A stretch of 50,519 nucleotides of DNA from Acholeplasmatales bacterium (GCA_031284745.1 JAITXJ010000019.1:1-50519); one strand, 5' to 3'. Positions 24,789-33,172 are shown, numbered from the stretch's first letter. Numbers and translations: made by a program. The notes: generated from the sequence alone by a model not told the origin.

Positions 24789-25668
24789 GGGGATGATTTC
24801 TAATTTAAATATTAATTTACAATATTTTAGTATCGAAAATAATGGGATTAAAAATTACTACTACCTCCCTGCTCGTTTATTTTCTGTTTTTGGTCACTCG
24901 CTTTTAGATGGCCAAATAGTTGCTTTGACGATTACCGAAAATACAAAAATTATCAATCATATTCGGATGTATCAAATCGGAAGCTTCTTAACGATTTCTT
25001 ATCCGAATTCTTCGAAAATTTTGTATAATGCTCAGGCTCTTCAACGAAAGGTTTATGAAGTTTTAAAAAATAATTCCTATTATTTAATCATCGATTTTGA
25101 AGTATCGATGGCCCGTTTTCGGGAAAAGAATTTTCAAGGTCAAATCTTACAGGCTGGCTATCTTTTAGTAAAGTTAGGCCAGGGGGAACAAAATGTTCTT
25201 AGTGGTGCCCAATATACGAAGGAAATACGACGGGATAATTTATTTTTAAAACCGACAAATATGGATATCCATAATCCGAAGATTTTTAATTTGATCCGTG
25301 CCTCCAAGGAAGAGTATTTTCGGCTTTGTGTTGATTATATGGTCTTTTATGAACAATTAAAAACAATTATGAAAGAATATAATCCGAAGATTGTTATTTG
25401 GGGAGCCAATGATATTCAAACTCTCAATAATAGTTATCTCTTTAATCAGGTTGAACCCTTGACCACCAAAGATAATTTTATTAATTTATTGAAACTTCAT
25501 CGAGATTTTTATAATTTAACTGATGATCTTGGTTTATATAGTGCTTATAATTTATATTATGATAGTTCCCATGTGCAAGACCATGACGCCCTCAACGATG
25601 CCCTCAAAACGGCTTTCGTTTTAGATGCTTTTTATGGGGTTTTACGTAATATTTTTGAAGATGAATAA
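24781..25668 (+). CDS. DEDDh-type 3'-5' exonuclease-like protein
   Basis: 295 residues. The first ~95 residues are not recognised. An RNase H-like exonuclease domain follows: YLIIDFEVSMARF gives the Exo I D-x-E pair, KIVIWGANDIQTL the Exo II Asp, and QDHDALNDALKTA the Exo III His...Asp, so all DEDDh residues are present. The layout resembles KapD/Eri1-like exonucleases of Bacilli, which trim RNA or DNA 3' ends; the substrate is unknown. It overlaps uvrC by 8 nt and ends the operon. Confidence 0.75.
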   Translation: MIKGMISNLNINLQYFSIENNGIKNYYYLPARLFSVFGHSLLDGQIVALTITENTKIINHIRMYQIGSFLTISYPNSSKILYNAQALQRKVYEVLKNNSYYLIIDFEVSMARFREKNFQGQILQAGYLLVKLGQGEQNVLSGAQYTKEIRRDNLFLKPTNMDIHNPKIFNLIRASKEEYFRLCVDYMVFYEQLKTIMKEYNPKIVIWGANDIQTLNNSYLFNQVEPLTTKDNFINLLKLHRDFYNLTDDLGLYSAYNLYYDSSHVQDHDALNDALKTAFVLDAFYGVLRNIFEDE

Positions 25669-25746
25669 ATTGACTAAATTTTCGCGGTTTATCTTTGCTG
25701 TTTGGGAGTTGGGAATACTCGATAAGTCACTTCTGCTAGCAAGTTA

Positions 25747-25779
25747 GGAGTCTAAAAGTCTAGTTTTGAGCCTTTTTTT
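25747..25779 (+). terminator. Probable terminator after the exonuclease gene
   Basis: An imperfect stem (CTAAAA pairing with TTTTGAG, extended by GG/CC) is followed by seven Ts. It separates the smpB-to-exonuclease transcript from the gmk promoter. Confidence 0.45.
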
Positions 25780-25819
25780 GCTTAATATTGCAATAAAAAT
25801 TAAAATATTATATAATTAT

Positions 25820-25825
25820 TATAAT
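25820..25825 (+). promoter_or_regulatory. -10 element of gmk-rpoZ
   Basis: TATAAT (a second TATAAT lies at 25811-25816). The predicted start near 25832 gives a leader of about 12 nt that is mostly the GGGGAGG ribosome site. Confidence 0.5.
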
Positions 25826-25843
25826 CTTTACGGGGAGGGATTA

Positions 25844-26467
25844 GTGAAATTAAACCAAAAAGGATTGCTAATAATTATATCTGGACCTAGTGGTGTCGGA
25901 AAATCTACCGTTCGAAAAGCCCTCTTTAGTTTGCCAAACCATCATTTAGTTTATTCGATTTCTATGACTACGAGACCACCCAGGGATAATGAAGTTGAAG
26001 GGGTTGATTACTACTTCGTATCCCATGAAGAATTTCTTGGTCGAATTAAGGAAGACAAATTTCTTGAGTACGCTAACTTCGTCGGTAATTACTATGGAAC
26101 TCCGAAGGATATGGTGGATAATAACTTAGAAAAAGGTAACGAAGTCATCCTGGAAATCGAAGTTGATGGTGCTCAACAAGTTATGCAAAAGAAAAGAGAT
26201 GCCGTTTCCATCTTTCTAGTGCCTCCATCCAAAAAAGCCCTTATTGAACGTTTACAAACGCGGAAAACTGATTCTAAAGAGGTGATGGAAGCCCGTTTAG
26301 AAAAAGCCAACCGTGAATTTAGTTTAGCCCATAAGTATGATTATATTGTGGTTAATGATGATGTAAAAAATGCTGCCGATCGTATTATGGCGATCATTCG
26401 TGCGGAGCATGCGCGCACGGCCCGAAGTATTTACAAATATAAAAAATTATTGGAGGATGTTATATGA
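25844..26467 (+). CDS. gmk: Guanylate kinase
   Basis: 207 residues from a GTG start at 25844 with GGGGAGGG 7 nt upstream; an in-frame ATG at 25766 lies inside the upstream terminator and promoter and is rejected. P-loop ISGPSGVGKST, then the GMP-binding segments SISMTTRPPRDNEVEGVDYYFVS (split here as SISMTTRPPRDNE and VEGVDYYFVS) and FLEYANFVGNYYGTP, then VILEIEVDGAQQV and a basic lid region. Converts GMP to GDP. It overlaps rpoZ by 4 nt, an order common in Bacillota. Confidence 0.97.
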   Translation: MKLNQKGLLIIISGPSGVGKSTVRKALFSLPNHHLVYSISMTTRPPRDNEVEGVDYYFVSHEEFLGRIKEDKFLEYANFVGNYYGTPKDMVDNNLEKGNEVILEIEVDGAQQVMQKKRDAVSIFLVPPSKKALIERLQTRKTDSKEVMEARLEKANREFSLAHKYDYIVVNDDVKNAADRIMAIIRAEHARTARSIYKYKKLLEDVI

Positions 26468-26670
26468 GCAAAGGTATTGACTACCCATCGATTGATGAAT
26501 TATTAACGAAATTTAATTCAAAGTACAAATTAGCTTATTTAGCTGGTGTTTTAGCTAAATATATTAAAGAGGAAAAATTAGAATTTGATAGTTCGGATTA
26601 TCAATGTAAAAGCCCTATCGGGATTGCTTTAGAAGAAATTCTAAAAGGCAATCTTAAATCGAATATCTAA
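26464..26670 (+). CDS. rpoZ: RNA polymerase omega subunit
   Basis: 68 residues, normal for omega in Bacillota. Starts MSKGIDYPSIDELLTKFNSKY, matching the R/KYPSIDxLL pattern of the family, though the usual alanine-arginine run of the central helix is LAGVLAKYI here. GGAGG is upstream within gmk, and the ATG overlaps the gmk stop. It helps assemble and stabilise beta'. A strong terminator follows. Confidence 0.88.
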   Translation: MSKGIDYPSIDELLTKFNSKYKLAYLAGVLAKYIKEEKLEFDSSDYQCKSPIGIALEEILKGNLKSNI

Positions 26671-26690
26671 GTTGAAGGTTTATCAATAAA

Positions 26691-26720
26691 AAAAAGAATC
26701 TTCGCGGGGATTCTTTTTTT
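26691..26720. terminator. Bidirectional terminator between rpoZ and tRNA-Cys
   Basis: AAAGAATC/GATTCTTT stem with loop TTCGCGGG. A T-run follows on the plus strand and another on the minus strand, so it can end both gmk-rpoZ and tRNA-Cys transcripts. Confidence 0.85.
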
Positions 26721-26724
26721 GTTA

Positions 26725-26798
26725 TGGAGGCTCCAAACGGATTTGAACCGATGATGAGGCAGTTGCAGTGCCTTGCCTTACCACTTGGCTATAGAGCC
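26725..26798 (-). tRNA. tRNA-Cys (anticodon GCA)
   Basis: On the minus strand the acceptor GGCTCTA pairs with TGGAGCC (one wobble), followed by discriminator T and an encoded CCA. The anticodon stem AGGCA/TGCCT holds the loop CTGCAAC with anticodon GCA. The T-arm has GGTTCAAATCC. Discriminator U is expected for tRNA-Cys. Confidence 0.97.
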
Positions 26799-26805
26799 AT
26801 AAATT

Positions 26806-26814
26806 ATTATATCA
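26806..26814 (-). promoter_or_regulatory. Extended -10 promoter of tRNA-Cys
   Basis: Minus-strand TGATATAAT ending 7 nt before the mature 5' end of the tRNA, so there is almost no 5' leader to remove. Confidence 0.65.
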
Positions 26815-26948
26815 AAGTTCAAGAAATTGGTACTTTTTTGATGATTCAAGAAAATTTATCGGTAAATTAGAAGAAAATTTATGTTTCTTTTTTATACAAT
26901 TTGCGAAATATGTATCATAAGCATCAGATTTAAGAATAATTTTTTTTG

Positions 26949-26988
26949 TGATATAATATTCTTGGCACTTATAAAGTTAGAGTGCCAA
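26949..26988 (+). promoter_or_regulatory. clpB promoter with CIRCE-like HrcA operator
   Basis: Extended -10 TGATATAAT (26949-26957), then TTGGCACTT-N9-GAGTGCCAA (26962-26988). The CIRCE consensus is TTAGCACTC-N9-GAGTGCTAA: the 9-9-9 geometry and the GCACT/AGTGC cores match, with compensating G/C changes at the third and seventh positions that keep the arms paired. The predicted start of transcription lies inside the element, so HrcA binding would block initiation. hrcA is not in the window. Confidence 0.88.
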
Positions 26989-27001
26989 AAAGGAGATAAA
27001 T

Positions 27002-29125
27002 ATGAATAATAATCAACAGGAAAACTATGAAAACGATCCAAAAATCTTAGAACGTTTTGGTCGCAATTTAAATGAAGAAATAAATAAAGGAAAAATTGAC
27101 CCAGTTATTGGTCGCGATGATGAAATTCGTTCACTAATTAAAGTTCTTTCCCGCAAAACTAAAAATAATCCGGTCTTAATTGGCGAACCAGGAGTTGGTA
27201 AAACCGCGATTGTCGAAGGGTTAGCCCGTCGTATTGTGAGCAAGGATGTCCCATCGGGTTTAATTAGTAAAACAGTTTATGAATTAGATCTGGCTTCTTT
27301 GGTAGCCGGAGCGAAATACCGAGGAGAATTTGAAGAACGTTTAAAATCCGTCTTACAAAAAATAAAAGAATCATCAGGAGAAATTATCTTATTCATTGAT
27401 GAATTACATACCATTGTTGGAACCGGGGCCGCGGAGGGATCTTTGGATGCTTCTAATATGTTAAAGCCCATGCTAGCCCGTGGCGAACTTCATTGTGTAG
27501 GAGCTACCACCATCAATGAATACCGCAAATATATTGAAAAAGATGCGGCCTTGGAACGGCGATTTCAACCTATTTTAGTCAATGAACCAACGGTTGATGA
27601 TACAATCTCGATTTTACGAGGTCTAAAAGACCGTTTTGAAGCCTATCATGGCGTTCAAATCAGCGATGAAGCTTTAATCGCGGCAACTGTGCTTTCCAAT
27701 CGTTATATTACTGATCGTTTTTTACCTGATAAAGCCATCGACTTAATTGATGAAGCCTGTGCTTCTATTCGAATTCAAATTGATTCAATGCCAGTTAGTT
27801 TAGATGAGGTATTGCGAAAGATTATGGCCTTGGAAATTGAAAAAAGTGCCTTGATCAAAGAAGACAATGATTTAAGTAAAAATCGTCTTTTAGTCATTGA
27901 AAAAGAACTCACCAAATTGCGCGTTGAAGAAGCTTCCATTCGTCAAAAATGGAATCGTGATAAAGACTCTTTACATCTTATTAAAACTAAGAAAAATAAG
28001 TTGGAAGAATTACGTTTTGAATTAAATAATGCTTTTAATAAGGGCGATTATAATCGGGCTTCGGAGCTCAACTATGCCCAAATACCCTCATTAGAAAAAG
28101 AAATAAAGCGCTTAAGTAGTGATTATCAGAAAAATTCCTTGGTTAGTGAAGTTGTTGATATTAATACTATTACGGCCGTTATCTCCAAGTGGACATCAAT
28201 TCCCGTATCTAAACTTAATGAAAGTGAAAGTGCTAAATTACTTAATTTAGAAGCCGAATTACAAAAAAGAGTGATCGGCCAAGATTATGCTTTAAGTTTG
28301 GTTAGTGACGCCATAATCCGTCAGAGAAGTGGGGTAAAAAATGATGCCCGACCAATTGGAACATTCTTATTTTTAGGTCCGACTGGGGTCGGAAAAACGG
28401 AGGTCGCTAGATCGCTTGCGGATATTTTATTTTCGGGAACCTCCCATATTATTCGTTTAGATATGAGTGAATATATGGAAGCTTTTAATGTTTCTAAATT
28501 AATAGGCTCCGCTCCTGGTTATGTTGGCTATGAGGATGGTGGTCAGTTAACGGAAGCCGTTCGTCGCCAACCATATTCCATTATCTTATTTGATGAAATT
28601 GAAAAAGCTCACCCTGATGTGTATAATATTTTATTACAAATTTTCGAAGATGGTCGTTTAACAGACTCTCATGGTCGTTTAGTGGACTTTAAAAATACTA
28701 TTATTATTATGACTTCCAATTTAGCCTCGGATATCTTATTATCCACCAAAGAAAATAAAAATCAAGAAGTCTTAAAGGTAGTGGGAAAGACCTTTAAACC
28801 CGAATTAATTAACCGAATTGATGAGATCGTTATTTTTAATCCTTTGAGTTTTAATGACCAAGTTAAAATTGTTGATAAGTTAATCAATGAGTTGACCTTA
28901 AAAAATCAGGAAAATGAACTCTATATTACCTTTGATCAAAGTGTTGCCCGTTATGTGATGAAATATGGCTATGATGTCACCTATGGTGCTCGACCTTTAA
29001 AACGTTTTATTACCAAAAACATCGAAACCTTTATTGCAAAAGCCATTTTACATTCGACTATTCAACCACGAAAACATTATTTAATGTCTTATGATGGCCA
29101 ACTGGTTCTTCAAGAAATTAAATAG
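27002..29125 (+). CDS. clpB: ClpB disaggregase lacking the N-terminal domain
   Basis: 707 residues against about 860 for full ClpB. The protein begins where the first AAA+ module starts ([20 protein letters not shown]). Walker A1 GEPGVGKT (61-68), Walker B1 [10 protein letters not shown], a full-length ClpB-type coiled-coil M domain (about 280-400, including [18 protein letters not shown]), Walker A2 GPTGVGKTE (about 459-467), [12 protein letters not shown] and the C-terminal YGARPLKR are all present. The M-domain length shows ClpB rather than ClpC, and no ClpP-binding IGF loop was seen. Mycoplasma ClpB also lacks the N-domain. AAAGGAG precedes the ATG, and a CIRCE operator controls it. Confidence 0.93.
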   Translation: MNNNQQENYENDPKILERFGRNLNEEINKGKIDPVIGRDDEIRSLIKVLSRKTKNNPVLIGEPGVGKTAIVEGLARRIVSKDVPSGLISKTVYELDLASLVAGAKYRGEFEERLKSVLQKIKESSGEIILFIDELHTIVGTGAAEGSLDASNMLKPMLARGELHCVGATTINEYRKYIEKDAALERRFQPILVNEPTVDDTISILRGLKDRFEAYHGVQISDEALIAATVLSNRYITDRFLPDKAIDLIDEACASIRIQIDSMPVSLDEVLRKIMALEIEKSALIKEDNDLSKNRLLVIEKELTKLRVEEASIRQKWNRDKDSLHLIKTKKNKLEELRFELNNAFNKGDYNRASELNYAQIPSLEKEIKRLSSDYQKNSLVSEVVDINTITAVISKWTSIPVSKLNESESAKLLNLEAELQKRVIGQDYALSLVSDAIIRQRSGVKNDARPIGTFLFLGPTGVGKTEVARSLADILFSGTSHIIRLDMSEYMEAFNVSKLIGSAPGYVGYEDGGQLTEAVRRQPYSIILFDEIEKAHPDVYNILLQIFEDGRLTDSHGRLVDFKNTIIIMTSNLASDILLSTKENKNQEVLKVVGKTFKPELINRIDEIVIFNPLSFNDQVKIVDKLINELTLKNQENELYITFDQSVARYVMKYGYDVTYGARPLKRFITKNIETFIAKAILHSTIQPRKHYLMSYDGQLVLQEIK

Positions 29126-29925
29126 TCACCTTTATTACGGCGAAATTGCTGACTTTTTGCTTGGGGAAGTTTAAATAATTTAGTAGCTAATAAATAGATA
29201 AAATATAGGGCAACAATGATTATAACCCCTAAAAGACAAATCGCCATCAAATAAATAATATTTATATGATACCAACCACCAAGGATTCTTTCATTTCCTA
29301 AAGCAAAAAGTGTGGTCATGGGAAAGCCAGGATTGGGTTTAACCGCAAAAAAATAATTAGCTTTTTCATATTCTGGCAGATCAACCCTATTCATTAAATT
29401 GCATAGGGGATTGGCGAGCAAAAACATTATAACGGTTAAAGTACTGGTTAAAACGATTGTTTTAATATTTAAGTAAAACATCCCTTTCACTAGTGCAAAA
29501 ATAGGCATGACAATTAATAAGAGGTGTCCAACAAAATAAGCTAGTCCATGAAAAGAGATAATCGTTGCGTATTGTTCCACACCACCGGCGAAGATTAAGG
29601 CTAAAATGGCGGCTGGCAAATTAATGGTAAAGCCATAAGAATAGAGAACTTTCGAACGAAAGATAAAAGCAAATAAAAAGAAAAAGTTGGCAAAGTGACA
29701 TAATTGCAAAGGAATCGCATCCGGCAAAAAAGCCCAATTATTTTGTAGTTCTAAATTGATGTTTCTTAATAAAAGAATTAAAATACCTAAAATACTTAAA
29801 ATGATGCCGATAATTTGATTAGTTTTTTGAGAAGATTTTCGTGTCAGTAATAGTAAGGTCGCCACCACGATAAAAGGGGCAATTATCGCTATAAAATGAA
29901 AGGCACTCCACAGATGAAATTGCAT
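29110..29925 (-). CDS. YwaF/TIGR02206-family integral membrane protein
   Basis: 271 residues from the ATG at 29925, which has GGAGG 6 nt upstream on the minus strand; the longer reading frame up to 30045 has no ribosome site. About seven hydrophobic segments. Family-like features are a polar PLQLCHFANFFFL motif inside a membrane helix, a conserved NPGFP loop, and WYHINIIYL near the C-terminus. Function is unknown in the family. It converges on clpB, and the two 3' ends overlap by 16 nt with no terminator between them. Confidence 0.75.
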   Translation of the reverse strand: MQFHLWSAFHFIAIIAPFIVVATLLLLTRKSSQKTNQIIGIILSILGILILLLRNINLELQNNWAFLPDAIPLQLCHFANFFFLFAFIFRSKVLYSYGFTINLPAAILALIFAGGVEQYATIISFHGLAYFVGHLLLIVMPIFALVKGMFYLNIKTIVLTSTLTVIMFLLANPLCNLMNRVDLPEYEKANYFFAVKPNPGFPMTTLFALGNERILGGWYHINIIYLMAICLLGVIIIVALYFIYLLATKLFKLPQAKSQQFRRNKGDYLIS

Positions 29926-29946
29926 AGAACCTCCAAATGCAATATA

Positions 29947-29955
29947 ATTATAACA
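29947..29955 (-). promoter_or_regulatory. Extended -10 promoter of the YwaF-like gene
   Basis: Minus-strand TGTTATAAT. The predicted start near 29940 gives a short leader containing GGAGG. Confidence 0.6.
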
Positions 29956-30077
29956 AAATTTTTTTCCAAAAATAAGAAGAAGATAAAAATTACTTTTGGC
30001 TAGTATAACTTTTATGATTTTTCTTTTAAAGCCGAAATTGTTCATTAAGATAATATATTTTTTTATTAATATTTATT

Positions 30078-30086
30078 TGATATAAT
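30078..30086 (+). promoter_or_regulatory. Extended -10 promoter, predicted leaderless
   Basis: TGATATAAT whose last base is 6 nt before the ATG at 30093. The expected start of transcription is the A of the ATG, and no Shine-Dalgarno lies upstream. Confidence 0.65.
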
Positions 30087-30092
30087 TTAAGT

Positions 30093-31058
30093 ATGAAAAG
30101 ATTATTATTAGTATTAACAATTCTATGTTCAACCTTTCTCTTAATTGCTTGTAGCAACCAATTTTCCTATGTTTTATTAGCCAATACCGGTGGTACTGTT
30201 AGCGGCAGCATCAGTGGTACCTATGCGAAAGGAACTACTTTATCTTGTGGGGCGCAGGCTGATGAAGGATTTTATTTTGATGGTTGGTATTTAAACAATA
30301 AACTGGTCAGTACCGAAAACCCCTATAATTTTACTTTGACCAAAAACTCACAGATGGTTGGTCGATTTTCTTATACTGAATATAACATCATTTATCATCT
30401 AGGTTCACAAGGAACCCTAGGCCCTAATAGTCCATTAACCTTTACCATTAACAGCAATTTTGATTTAGAAAATGCCGTAGCTAATACTGGCTATCTCTTT
30501 AATGGTTGGTATAGTGAAAGTAATTTCGTTCATCAGATAACTCATATTTCCCGAGGAACCAATCATGATGTCGAACTATGGGCAAAATATAGTCAAACTA
30601 ATGCCTTTGAGCAATTATGGTTATCTTATTATCCCAACATGACCCCTCCTCCTCATTTGAATTTCTTTGAAGTCCTCGAACCAAGTCCTACTCCTCCGGC
30701 TTCCAATTACCAATTTATGGCTGGTGGTTTAGCAACGGTACAGGAATTCAATCAATGGATTAACAGTGTCGGAGGTATCGATATGACTTCGGTGATGCTC
30801 AGCGCCATGGAAACTCAGTTACAATCCATTCTTCCCGGCTTTGCTTTCCCCGATGGTTATGACATCGGGATAAAATATTATGTAACTAATTTTGGAACTG
30901 GACCAATGGCAATTTATATTGAAGATGATATGGAAGAAACCGTCGCAGCATTTTTAGCTTCTCTTCCCGCCGAACAACGAGCTCTTGTGGAAATTTTGTT
31001 TGCTGGTCTGACCAACGGCATTGATCTTTCGGTTGCTAATTATAGCGTAGTTGGTTAA
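30093..31058 (+). CDS. Lipoprotein with InlB B-type (Listeria-Bacteroides) repeats
   Basis: 321 residues. A type II signal peptide with lipobox LLIAC (lipidated Cys20) is followed by two beta-grasp InlB B-repeat-like units, seen as GFYFDGWYLNN (about 59-69) and GYLFNGWYSESN with following LWAKY (about 130-170). The C-terminal ~150 residues (from PPPHLNFFEVL) are not recognised; they include a proline-rich hinge and a stretch EETVAAFLASLPAEQRALV. It is expected to sit on the outer face of the membrane as an adhesin-like or binding protein. No Shine-Dalgarno; predicted leaderless. Confidence 0.82.
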   Translation: MKRLLLVLTILCSTFLLIACSNQFSYVLLANTGGTVSGSISGTYAKGTTLSCGAQADEGFYFDGWYLNNKLVSTENPYNFTLTKNSQMVGRFSYTEYNIIYHLGSQGTLGPNSPLTFTINSNFDLENAVANTGYLFNGWYSESNFVHQITHISRGTNHDVELWAKYSQTNAFEQLWLSYYPNMTPPPHLNFFEVLEPSPTPPASNYQFMAGGLATVQEFNQWINSVGGIDMTSVMLSAMETQLQSILPGFAFPDGYDIGIKYYVTNFGTGPMAIYIEDDMEETVAAFLASLPAEQRALVEILFAGLTNGIDLSVANYSVVG

Positions 31059-31077
31059 AACTTATCTTTAAAAAAAT

Positions 31078-31108
31078 AAAAGGCACGAATTTCGTGCCTT
31101 TTATTTTT
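31078..31108. terminator. Bidirectional terminator between the lipoprotein gene and rpmF
   Basis: AAAAGGCACGA/TCGTGCCTTTT perfect 11-bp stem with a three-base loop and T-runs on both strands. Confidence 0.9.
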
Positions 31109-31114
31109 GAAGAA

Positions 31115-31309
31115 TTACTTTTCTTCTTTTTTGGTCTTTTTAGGGAGAACCAATTGCCCTTTGTAGTAACCACTATTAGGAGTAACTCGGTGGGGAAGAG
31201 TATATTCTCCAGTGTTAGGACAAACAACTAATGTTGGTGCCTCTAATTTATAGTGACTACGACGGCGTCTTTTTTGCGCTTTACTGTGTCGGCGAAAAGG
31301 AATAGCCAT
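31115..31309 (-). CDS. rpmF: 50S ribosomal protein L32, cysteine-depleted form
   Basis: 64 residues. The N-terminus [22 protein letters not shown] is classic L32. The usual zinc ribbon (CPNCGEY ... CKNCGSY) reads CPNTGEY ... TPNSGYY: the first Cys remains, the other three are Thr, Thr and Ser. So it should not bind zinc in the normal way, like the Cys-less paralogues that some Bacillota use under zinc limitation. A Cys-containing copy elsewhere in the genome cannot be excluded. AAGGAG lies upstream; it is co-transcribed with yceD, 16 nt away. Confidence 0.95.
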   Translation of the reverse strand: MAIPFRRHSKAQKRRRRSHYKLEAPTLVVCPNTGEYTLPHRVTPNSGYYKGQLVLPKKTKKEEK

Positions 31310-31325
31310 ATAATCTCCTTTTTAT

Positions 31326-31700
31326 CTAAATCTCTTCAATATTTACCGAAGAGTGATAAACAACGTACGGTTTTTCACTGACTATGTAACCATATACTAA
31401 CTCATCCAAATCAATCTCTTCCGTTAGTGGATAATCACAATCAAGTGTTTTACCGAATTTTAAGTCTTCCATAACATCCAAATTAGATTCTACTCCTTTT
31501 CCGGTTACATCACAAGCCAAAACTAATTGACAAGTAATATTCAAACCCAAATCAAGAATATCCTCACTTTTCTGATAGTCGACTTTTACCTTAACCATTT
31601 TAAAGGCTAAGATGTCGATGGATTTTGCTAAATATTTTGTCAAATCACACTCATATTCAATTGTTCCTGTATTCATTAAATCCAAGTACCGCAAAACCAT
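31326..31700 (-). CDS. yceD: YceD/DUF177 family protein
   Basis: 124 residues, short for the family (about 170). YceD proteins are nearly always encoded just before rpmF, as here, and are linked to large-subunit assembly or 23S rRNA maturation. Visible family features are the LNITCQLVLACDVTG segment, where the conserved Cys pair is spaced C-x6-C, and an acidic C-terminal TEEIDLDELVYGYI. The N-terminal part is reduced. The ATG follows the -10 by exactly 6 nt with no Shine-Dalgarno, so the mRNA is predicted leaderless. Assignment leans on gene order. Confidence 0.75.
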   Translation of the reverse strand: MVLRYLDLMNTGTIEYECDLTKYLAKSIDILAFKMVKVKVDYQKSEDILDLGLNITCQLVLACDVTGKGVESNLDVMEDLKFGKTLDCDYPLTEEIDLDELVYGYIVSEKPYVVYHSSVNIEEI

Positions 31701-31706
31701 ACAATG

Positions 31707-31715
31707 ATTATATCA
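31707..31715 (-). promoter_or_regulatory. Extended -10 promoter of yceD-rpmF, predicted leaderless
   Basis: Minus-strand TGATATAAT ending 6 nt before the ATG at 31700, the same geometry as at 30078 on the other strand. Confidence 0.65.
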
Positions 31716-31963
31716 AAATCTCCAAATAATAAATTAATAAAGTATTCTTGATCCTGACAAATATCGAACTACCACTCGATCTTTTAAATTATAATAACCA
31801 AACTTACCAATAATTATCATCTTTAAGCCTATAATCAAAAATGATTAGCAGATTTAATTTTCGATGAAAAATTATAATTTTTCTTAAATTACTAATTATT
31901 AGTTAATAATAACATTTTTATTTATAAATAATGTCAGAAATGATAAAAAATGCAAAAAAGTAG

Positions 31964-31969
31964 TATAAT
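31964..31969 (+). promoter_or_regulatory. -10 element of the unknown two-gene module
   Basis: TATAAT. The predicted start near 31976 gives a leader of about 10 nt with GAGG before the ATG at 31986. The ~250 bases between this and the yceD promoter are very AT-rich, with short inverted repeats (ACTAATTATTAGT) and no gene. Confidence 0.5.
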
Positions 31970-31985
31970 TATTAATGAGGTTTTT

Positions 31986-32474
31986 ATGCCAAGAAAACAA
32001 ACAGTTCAAGAAGAATTACGTTACGAAGACTTAAATGAAGAAAGAAAAACATTTCAAAGTGTAGTTGATAAAAAAAGCACTACTCATTTTAAGTATAATA
32101 TTTATATTGTCATAAAAATTGAAAAAAGGACCGATGGCAAAAATGGCTTTAAGGATATTTTTCATGTCCTTGATGACCTTAGAAAGGCTCTGCCGGAATC
32201 CGAAAGAGCCGCCCTTTTTTGTAACGACCTGAATTTTCGTTCCACGATTAAGCAAACTATTACTTATCCAAAGAAATGGTTTAATGATATTCATCTTTTA
32301 GAAAAGTATTACTATCAACTTTCTAAAAGTTTAAATCTTTTTCTTTATAATGAAGAGGGTACTAATCGTTTTATTGAAAGGGATTACCGGGTTATCGACT
32401 ATGATGTCTATATCACTGATGTTGAAGCTAATAAAGTTTTGCCAATTGATGAAATTCAAGAGTTGTTTAATTAA
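31986..32474 (+). CDS. Protein of unknown function, first gene of a two-gene module
   Basis: 162 residues from the ATG at 31986 with GAGG upstream; an in-frame ATG at 31950 precedes the -10 and is rejected. Not recognised. The sequence is soluble and charged, with a mixed alpha/beta look: a strand FKYNIYIVIKIEKR (about 35-48), helices DIFHVLDDLRKAL and IHLLEKYYYQLSKSLNLFL, then DYRVIDYDVYITDVE. No signal peptide, membrane helix or catalytic motif is visible. Its stop and the next start overlap (TAATG), so both proteins are probably made together. Confidence 0.7.
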   Translation: MPRKQTVQEELRYEDLNEERKTFQSVVDKKSTTHFKYNIYIVIKIEKRTDGKNGFKDIFHVLDDLRKALPESERAALFCNDLNFRSTIKQTITYPKKWFNDIHLLEKYYYQLSKSLNLFLYNEEGTNRFIERDYRVIDYDVYITDVEANKVLPIDEIQELFN

Positions 32475-33172
32475 TGTCTTATAAGAGGGAGCTCTCCTTT
32501 GAACAAGTTAATAAATTAGAATCGATCTATAAAAACTCATTTATTTACCATGGCACCAATAAAGTTGTCAAAAATGAGAATTTTACCCTTTTACTACACG
32601 CTAATAACCAGATGTCCATCGATGGGGATAATACCTCAAGTATTATTTATGATATTGTTTCAACCCTAGGAATTGAAGATTTTGACGGAATATTTTGTAG
32701 TGAAGCGAAAGATGAAGATAATATTGGCTTTACTTCCATTGTGGCGGTGGAGGTGCGAAGTAATAACTACTTAGCCTTACCAAATCCCTTTGAAGTTGAT
32801 TTGATCAACGATAACGAAGTAATTAAATCCGGTCGAATTTTAACGAAAGTTTTACCTTATAAATTTTATTTTCTTAATCGTCAAGAAAACGCTTTTTTGA
32901 ATAAGAATAAAGTTAGTACTTTAAAATTACGAGTTTTAAGTTATAATACGGTGATCCTTAGTTTATTAAATGTTACACAAGTGAAGTTTCCCGTCTTTAT
33001 TGAACCTTTTTGTCATCGAGATGCTTACATTAAAAATCTGTCCGAACAAGCTAAGCGTTATGTAGATGTCGTAATGATTGATAAAATATCCAAAAATATT
33101 GGCTATCTGTATGCTAAAATTATTGCTCGTTATTTGATGATCATTAAAAAACAAACCCTGGCTAAAAGATAA
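32474..33172 (+). CDS. Protein of unknown function, second gene of the two-gene module
   Basis: 232 residues, translationally coupled to the gene before it. Not recognised with confidence. Near the N-terminus FIYHGTNKVVKNENFTLL recalls the H-G-T strand of ADP-ribosyltransferase-like folds, and IVAVEVRSNNYLALPNPF has the look of their Y-containing strand, but I cannot place a catalytic Glu. The C-terminal third (EPFCHRDAYIKNLSEQAKRYVDVVMIDKI and the following helix, quoted here in parts) is basic and helical. No signal or membrane segment. The adjacent nusB has its own promoter, so the pair is a separate unit. Confidence 0.65.
   Translation: MSYKRELSFEQVNKLESIYKNSFIYHGTNKVVKNENFTLLLHANNQMSIDGDNTSSIIYDIVSTLGIEDFDGIFCSEAKDEDNIGFTSIVAVEVRSNNYLALPNPFEVDLINDNEVIKSGRILTKVLPYKFYFLNRQENAFLNKNKVSTLKLRVLSYNTVILSLLNVTQVKFPVFIEPFCHRDAYIKNLSEQAKRYVDVVMIDKISKNIGYLYAKIIARYLMIIKKQTLAKR

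Noticed and set aside
25766-25843. Longer guanylate kinase starting at 25766
   Set aside because: The extra 26 codons cover the upstream terminator and the gmk promoter; GTG at 25844 has GGGGAGGG.
29926-30045. 40-residue N-terminal extension of the YwaF-like protein
   Set aside because: No ribosome site at the far start and the promoter -10 lies within it; the ATG at 29925 has GGAGG.
31950-31985. Upstream ATG for the first gene of the unknown module
   Set aside because: It precedes the -10 TATAAT at 31964, so it would not be in the transcript.
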